A stretch of DNA of 11,880 nt from the NCBI RefSeq assembly GCF_946480385.1, contig NZ_CAMLJP010000153.1, positions 1 to 11,880 on the forward strand. Direction: 5' to 3'. The notes under the pieces were generated by a model, which made no database searches, was not told where the DNA came from, and saw only the letters and a program-made list of their open reading frames with translations. Numbering within the stretch: the first letter of the stretch is position 1; every line of letters starts with the position of its first letter. This stretch comes from an uncultured Azospirillum sp. (GTDB lineage Bacteria; Pseudomonadota; Alphaproteobacteria; Azospirillales; Azospirillaceae). The position numbers were made by a program, and so were the translations under genes. Shown here piece by piece: positions 7,706 to 11,880 of this stretch.

Positions 7706-7755
7706 GGGGTCGTCCCCACCCGGTTACCCTCATCATTCGGCGGGGTCGTCCCCGC
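7706..7755 (-). promoter_or_regulatory. Guanidine-II (mini-ykkC) riboswitch controlling sugE
   Basis: On the minus strand the leader holds two copies of GGGGACGACCCC, at 7753-7742 and 7717-7706, separated by 24 bases between the repeats. Each forms a hairpin with loop ACGA; the first is extended to 6 bp (GCGGGG/CCCCGC, 7740-7755). Twin GC hairpins with ACGR loops in a short leader directly before an SMR transporter are the definition of the guanidine-II class. In that class each loop binds one guanidinium, loop-loop contact dimerises the hairpins, and the ribosome site is freed. The downstream gene being sugE fits exactly. The second hairpin ends 25 bases before the ATG. Confidence 0.92.
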
Positions 7756-7766
7756 GGGTCTGAGCG

Positions 7767-7795
7767 CAGATAGGACATCCCCTGCCCATGGTCAA
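7767..7795 (-). promoter_or_regulatory. Promoter of the riboswitch-sugE transcript
   Basis: Minus strand: TTGACC (7790-7795), a 17-base spacer, then TATCTG (7767-7772). The -35 hexamer matches consensus at five of six bases and the spacing is optimal. Transcription would start near 7760, about five bases before the first riboswitch hairpin, giving the short leader typical of this class. The -10 hexamer is weak, but the location supports the call. Confidence 0.55.
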
Positions 7796-7918
7796 GGCGC
7801 AGGCGTCAAGGCAGGCGGCCAAGGTTGCATCGCCGCGCCGGCCCGTGCAGGATGGGGTTCCTGAATGGTTCCCCCCTTCGCCGCTGGTGGCGCTGGGGGC
7901 TTTCGACGTTGGACAGCA

Positions 7919-8227
7919 ATGACCGAAAACGGTACCGCACCGGCTCCCGAGAAGGCCGAATCGATTGAAAACCGGCGCAAGCGCCTGCGCTTCCGCTCCT
8001 GGCACCGCGGCACGCGCGAGATGGACCTGCTGATGGGCAGCTTCGCCGACGCCCATGTCGGCGACTTCGATCATGCCATGCTCGACCGCTTCGAGGCACT
8101 GCTGGAGCTTGGCGATCCCGACCTCTACGACTGGATGTCGGGGCGCGAGCCGGTGCCGGCCGAGCATGACAATGACGTGATGCGCCTGTTGACGGCATTC
8201 CGTTACACACCACGTCAAGGCTCCTGA
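7919..8227 (+). CDS. sdhE: Succinate dehydrogenase assembly factor SdhE
   Basis: A 102-residue cytoplasmic protein of the SdhE/SDHAF2 (DUF339, formerly YgfY/CptB) family. It helps attach FAD covalently to the flavoprotein subunit of succinate dehydrogenase. The signature RGxxExD is intact: Arg30, Gly31, Glu34 and Asp36 in SWHRGTREMDLLMGSF. The five-helix fold region covers about residues 17-95, including FDHAMLDRFEALLELGDPDLYDWM. The first 16 residues are an unconserved polar tail. The start ATG 7919 is chosen because the frame upstream lacks family character; the ribosome site is weak (TTGGACAGCA). Fifty-six bases separate it from mfd on the same strand, a neighbourhood often seen in alphaproteobacteria. 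No clear promoter is seen in the 5' gap shared with sugE. Confidence 0.93.
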   Translation: MTENGTAPAPEKAESIENRRKRLRFRSWHRGTREMDLLMGSFADAHVGDFDHAMLDRFEALLELGDPDLYDWMSGREPVPAEHDNDVMRLLTAFRYTPRQGS

Positions 8228-8283
8228 CGGGGCCGAGATCAAGGCTCCCCGACAAGCACTCCCCTTCTCCGAGGCATCCTCCT

Positions 8284-11200
8284 TTGGTCAGTTACGATCT
8301 CCAGCCCGGCCGCGCCGGCCGTCTCCTGATCGGCGGCGCGCCCGAGGGTCATGACGCCCGCATCCTGGCGGAGCTTGCGCAGAAGGCCGGGGCCTACGGC
8401 CTGCTGCATGTGGCGCTGGACGACACGCGCTGCGCCCTGCTGGCGGAGGCGCTGGCCTTCTTCACGCCGAAGCTGGAGGTGCTGACCTTCCCGGCCTGGG
8501 ACTGCCTGCCCTATGACCGGGTATCGCCGAACGGCGGCATCGTCGCCCGGCGAATCGACACGCTGACCCGCCTGATCGCCCGGCGCGAGGCGGCGTCGAA
8601 CCGCGACGGGCTGGCGCCCCTAATCGTGCTGACCACCGTCAACGCGGTGGTGCAGAAGGTGCCGCCGCGCAGCGCCTTCAAGGATGCGGTGTTCTCGGCC
8701 AAACTGCGCGACCGGATCGACCTGGAAAAGCTGCAGCGCTACCTCGCCGGCAACGGCTACACCCGCGCCCAGACGGTGCGGGAGCCGGGCGAATTCGCGG
8801 TGCGCGGCGGCATCATCGACCTGTTCCCGCCGGGCACGGAGGAGCCGCTGCGCCTCGACCTGTTCGGCGACGAGTTGGAGGGGGTGCGCGCCTTCGACCC
8901 AATGACCCAGCGCACCACCGACAAGCGCGACCGTGTCGAGCTGAAGCCGATGTCGGAGGTCTTCCTCGACGAGGCCGGGATCGCCCGCTTCCGCTCCGGC
9001 TACCGCGAGCTGTTCGGCGCGGTGACCGACGACGATCCGCTCTATGAGGCGATCTCCGCCGGCCGGTCGTATGGCGGGATGGAGCATTGGCTGCCGCTGT
9101 TCCACGAGAGCATGGACACGGTGCTGGATTACCTGCCGCGCGGCATCGTCAGCCTGGACCATCAGGCCAATGAGGCGCGCGACGCCCGCATCGCCCAGGT
9201 GGTCGATTTCCACGCCTCGCGCGACACGATGATGACCATCGAGAAGCGGGCGGGATCGCCGGTCTACAAGCCGGTGCCGGTCGCCTCGATGTTCCTCGAT
9301 GCCGGCGTCTGGGACGCGCTGATGGCGGAGCGCGCTGTGGCGCAGCTCCAGATCTTTTCCACGCCCCCCGGCATCAAGGGCACGGTGGACGCCGGTGGCA
9401 AGCGCGGCCACGACTTCGCGGAGGAGCGCAACCGCCCCGACGTGAATGTCTTCGACGCGGTGAAGGACCACATCCGCGCGCTGCGCGCCGACGGGCGCCG
9501 GGTGCTGATCGCGGGATATTCCGCCGGGTCGCGCGACCGCCTGTCCAACGTGCTGGCCGACCACGGCATCCCCGGCCTGGAGCCGGCCGAGAACATGGAG
9601 GATGTCCGCCGCTTCGACCGCGGCATCATCGGCACCATCGTGCTGGGGATGGAGCATGGCTTCACCTCCCCCGACCTCGCCGTCATCACCGAACAGGACA
9701 TTCTGGGCGACCGCTTGGTCCGCCCGGCCAAGAAGAAGCGCAAGGCCGCCAACTTCATCGCCGAACATTCGGCCCTGCATGAAGGCGACATCGTCGTCCA
9801 TATGGACCACGGCATCGGCCGGTATGACGGGCTGGAGACGCTGGAGGTCACCGGCGCGCCCCACGACTGCCTGCGCATCATCTACGAGGGCGGCGACAAG
9901 CTGTATGTTCCGGTCGAGAACATCGAGGTGCTGTCGCGCTACGGCTCGGAGGACGCCAACGTCCAGCTCGACAAGCTGGGCGGCGCCGGCTGGCAGGGCC
10001 GCAAGGCGCGGGTCAAGAAGCGCCTGAAGGACATGGCCGAAGCCCTGCTGAAAATCGCCGCGGAGCGCATGCTGAAGAAGGCCGATCCGGTGCTGACCCC
10101 GGAGGGCGTCTATCAGGAATTCGCCGCCCGCTTCCCCTTTCCCGAGACCGACGACCAGTTGAAGGCGATCGAGGATATCTTCACCGATCTCGGCAGCGGC
10201 CGGCCGATGGACCGTCTGGTCTGCGGCGACGTCGGCTTCGGCAAGACCGAGGTGGCTCTGCGCGCCGCCTTCATGGTGGCGATGAGCGGCAAGCAGGTCG
10301 CCGTCGTCGTGCCGACCACCCTGCTGGCGCGCCAGCATTTCCGTACCTTCTCCACCCGGTTCAATGGGCTGCCGGTGCGTGTGGTCCAGCTGTCGCGCAT
10401 GGTCACCGCCCGCGAACAGACGCTGGTGAAGAAGGAACTGGCGGAGGGCACGGCCGACATCGTCGTCGGCACCCATGCCCTGCTCGCCAAGGGTCTCGAT
10501 TTCAAGCGGCTGGGCATGGTCATCGTCGACGAGGAGCAGCATTTCGGCGTGAAGCAGAAGGAGCGGTTGAAGGAGCTGCGCGCCGACATCCATGTGCTGA
10601 CGCTGACCGCCACACCGATCCCGCGCACGCTGCAGATGGCGCTGTCCGGCGTGCGCGAGCTGTCGCTGATCGCCACCCCGCCGGTCGACCGGCTGGCGGT
10701 GCGAACCTTCGTCCTGCCCTACGATCCGGTGGTAATCCGCGAGGCGATCCTGCGCGAGCATTACCGCGGCGGCCAGAGCTTCTATGTCTGCCCGCGCATC
10801 GAGGATCTGGCGAAGGTGGCCGAGCGGGTGCGCGATCTGGTGCCGGAGGTGAAGATCGTTACCGCCCACGGCCAGATGCCGGCCAGCGAGCTGGAAGACG
10901 TGATGACCGCCTTCGACGAGGGCAAGTTCGAGGTGTTGCTCGCCACCAACATCATCGAAAGCGGCCTGGACATCCCCAATGCCAACACGCTGATCGTCCA
11001 CCGCGCCGACCTGTTCGGCCTTGCCCAGCTCTACCAGATCCGCGGCCGTGTCGGCCGGTCGAAGAAACGTGGCTATGCCTATCTGACCTACGCGCCGAAC
11101 AAGCCGCTGAACGCCACCGCCCAACAGCGCCTGCACGTCATCGAGACGCTGGACAGCCTGGGCGCCGGCTTCCAGCTCGCCAGCCACGACATGGACATCC

Positions 11201-11880
11201 GTGGCGCCGGCAATCTGCTGGGCGAGGAACAGTCGGGTCAGGTGCGCGAGGTCGGCGTCGAGCTTTACCAACAGATGCTGGAAGAGGCCGTCGCCAACGC
11301 CCGCGCCGCCATGCAGGAGGGGGCTGTCGCCGCTGCCGCGGCGCAGGAATGGGTGCCGCAGATCAACCTGGGCACACCGGTGCTGATCCCGGAAAGCTAC
11401 GTCCCCGACCTGACGGTGCGTCTGTCGCTCTACCGCCGCATCGCCGATCTGGTCGACCGCGCCGAGGTGGACGGCTTCGCCGCAGAACTGATCGACCGAT
11501 TCGGCAAACTGCCGGAGGAGGTCGAGAACCTGCTGGACGTCGTCACCATCAAGCGCTGGTGCAAACAGGCCAACATCGACCGGGTCGATGCCGGGCCGAA
11601 GGGGCTGGTGCTGGCCTTCCACGACAATTTCTATGCCGAGCCGGCCAAGCTGCTGACCTACATTGCCCAGCACCTGACGCTGATGAAGCTGCGGCCCGAC
11701 CACAAGCTGGTCTATGTCCGCGAATGGCCCGATCCGCAGGCCCGCGTGCGCAGCGTGCAGAAGCTGGTCAAGGATCTGGCGGAAATGGCGTCGGGCGGCG
11801 GCGTGCCGCGCGACGAAAACCCCCCCCCCCCCCCCCCCCCCCCCCCGCCCCAACCCAACCGGGCCCAAATCCCCAACCCC
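8284..11880 (+). CDS. mfd: Transcription-repair coupling factor Mfd (C-terminus unreliable)
   Basis: A DNA translocase that pushes stalled RNA polymerase off template lesions and recruits UvrA for nucleotide excision repair. The frame is open from TTG 8284 (VSYDLQPGRAGRLLIGGAPEG) to the right edge. No in-frame ATG or GTG lies nearby, and GAGG is 9 bases upstream, so a TTG start is likely. Domains in order: UvrB-like UvrA-binding region (about 1-345); CarD-type RNA polymerase interaction domain (about 497-565, LHEGDIVVHMDHGIGRYDGL); RecG-like translocase with Walker A GDVGFGKTE (648-656, Lys654), Walker B DEEQ (749-752), ESGLDIPNANT near 892 and QIRGRVGRS (918-926, Arg920 and Arg925); and the C-terminal TRCF domain from about 1027. 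Sequence is trustworthy to about 11820 (residue 1179), close to the usual family length. Beyond that it reads poly-proline from a C homopolymer, so the true end is lost. Probably co-transcribed with sdhE. Confidence 0.96.
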   Translation, partial: MVSYDLQPGRAGRLLIGGAPEGHDARILAELAQKAGAYGLLHVALDDTRCALLAEALAFFTPKLEVLTFPAWDCLPYDRVSPNGGIVARRIDTLTRLIARREAASNRDGLAPLIVLTTVNAVVQKVPPRSAFKDAVFSAKLRDRIDLEKLQRYLAGNGYTRAQTVREPGEFAVRGGIIDLFPPGTEEPLRLDLFGDELEGVRAFDPMTQRTTDKRDRVELKPMSEVFLDEAGIARFRSGYRELFGAVTDDDPLYEAISAGRSYGGMEHWLPLFHESMDTVLDYLPRGIVSLDHQANEARDARIAQVVDFHASRDTMMTIEKRAGSPVYKPVPVASMFLDAGVWDALMAERAVAQLQIFSTPPGIKGTVDAGGKRGHDFAEERNRPDVNVFDAVKDHIRALRADGRRVLIAGYSAGSRDRLSNVLADHGIPGLEPAENMEDVRRFDRGIIGTIVLGMEHGFTSPDLAVITEQDILGDRLVRPAKKKRKAANFIAEHSALHEGDIVVHMDHGIGRYDGLETLEVTGAPHDCLRIIYEGGDKLYVPVENIEVLSRYGSEDANVQLDKLGGAGWQGRKARVKKRLKDMAEALLKIAAERMLKKADPVLTPEGVYQEFAARFPFPETDDQLKAIEDIFTDLGSGRPMDRLVCGDVGFGKTEVALRAAFMVAMSGKQVAVVVPTTLLARQHFRTFSTRFNGLPVRVVQLSRMVTAREQTLVKKELAEGTADIVVGTHALLAKGLDFKRLGMVIVDEEQHFGVKQKERLKELRADIHVLTLTATPIPRTLQMALSGVRELSLIATPPVDRLAVRTFVLPYDPVVIREAILREHYRGGQSFYVCPRIEDLAKVAERVRDLVPEVKIVTAHGQMPASELEDVMTAFDEGKFEVLLATNIIESGLDIPNANTLIVHRADLFGLAQLYQIRGRVGRSKKRGYAYLTYAPNKPLNATAQQRLHVIETLDSLGAGFQLASHDMDIRGAGNLLGEEQSGQVREVGVELYQQMLEEAVANARAAMQEGAVAAAAAQEWVPQINLGTPVLIPESYVPDLTVRLSLYRRIADLVDRAEVDGFAAELIDRFGKLPEEVENLLDVVTIKRWCKQANIDRVDAGPKGLVLAFHDNFYAEPAKLLTYIAQHLTLMKLRPDHKLVYVREWPDPQARVRSVQKLVKDLAEMASGGGVPRDENPPPPPPPPPPQPNRAQIPNP
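11820..11880. other. Low-complexity poly-C tail, probable contig-end artefact
   Basis: There are 27 consecutive C bases (11820-11846), followed by C-rich sequence with scattered A and G and almost no T. This abruptly replaces normal coding sequence at the exact right edge, inside the last codons of mfd. It is unlike anything else in the window and reads as sequencing noise and not biology. Confidence 0.8.

Noticed and set aside
7681..7719. Extended sugE start at ATG 7719
   Set aside because: It would translate the second riboswitch hairpin and the ribosome site. The family N-terminus begins at 7680.
8620..11868. Very long antisense open frame (1082 codons) opposite mfd
   Set aside because: It is the mirror of a high-GC gene, with His/Asp/Gln/Val-rich low-information composition and no family motif, and its N-terminus is the poly-C artefact read as poly-glycine. 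The plus strand encodes an unmistakable Mfd.

Overview
The window is high-GC DNA with alphaproteobacterial gene content. The cytochrome oxidase subunits, TldD, SdhE and Mfd, together with the codon use, suggest an Azospirillum-like member of the Rhodospirillales. That placement is inferred from protein resemblance and not from any search. All recognised genes are chromosomal housekeeping or accessory-metabolic types. I see no phage, transposase, CRISPR, tRNA or rRNA.

Layout, left to right. Positions 1-1905 (minus strand) hold the start of an aa3-type cytochrome c oxidase operon: coxB (subunit II), then ctaD (subunit I, cut by the left edge). Positions 1906-2611 are non-coding and carry a possible coxB promoter and two GC-rich palindromic elements, one of them a branched four-stem design. 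Positions 2612-3991 (minus) encode a DUF3422 membrane-anchored protein. Divergent from it is tldD (4222-5655, plus), the metalloprotease of the TldD/TldE pair, closed by a very strong intrinsic terminator. A secreted protein of unknown function (5804-6364) is followed 37 bases later by a small helical protein resembling the Tsi6 immunity domain (6402-6689). Next comes a double-ACT-domain GcvR-like regulator (6809-7348).

Convergent to this is sugE (7363-7680, minus), a guanidinium-exporter-type SMR transporter. Its short leader carries two identical hairpins with ACGA loops, the signature of a guanidine-II (mini-ykkC) riboswitch, placed just downstream of a good sigma-70-like promoter. This is the best-supported regulatory system in the window: free guanidinium would switch on its own exporter. 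Divergent from it are sdhE (7919-8227, flavinylation factor for succinate dehydrogenase) and mfd (8284 to the right edge, transcription-repair coupling factor), probably co-transcribed.

The last ~60 bases (27 consecutive C, then C-rich low-complexity sequence) look like a sequencing or assembly artefact at a contig end, so the final residues of Mfd are unreliable. Two long antisense reading frames (opposite tldD and opposite mfd) are shadows caused by high GC.
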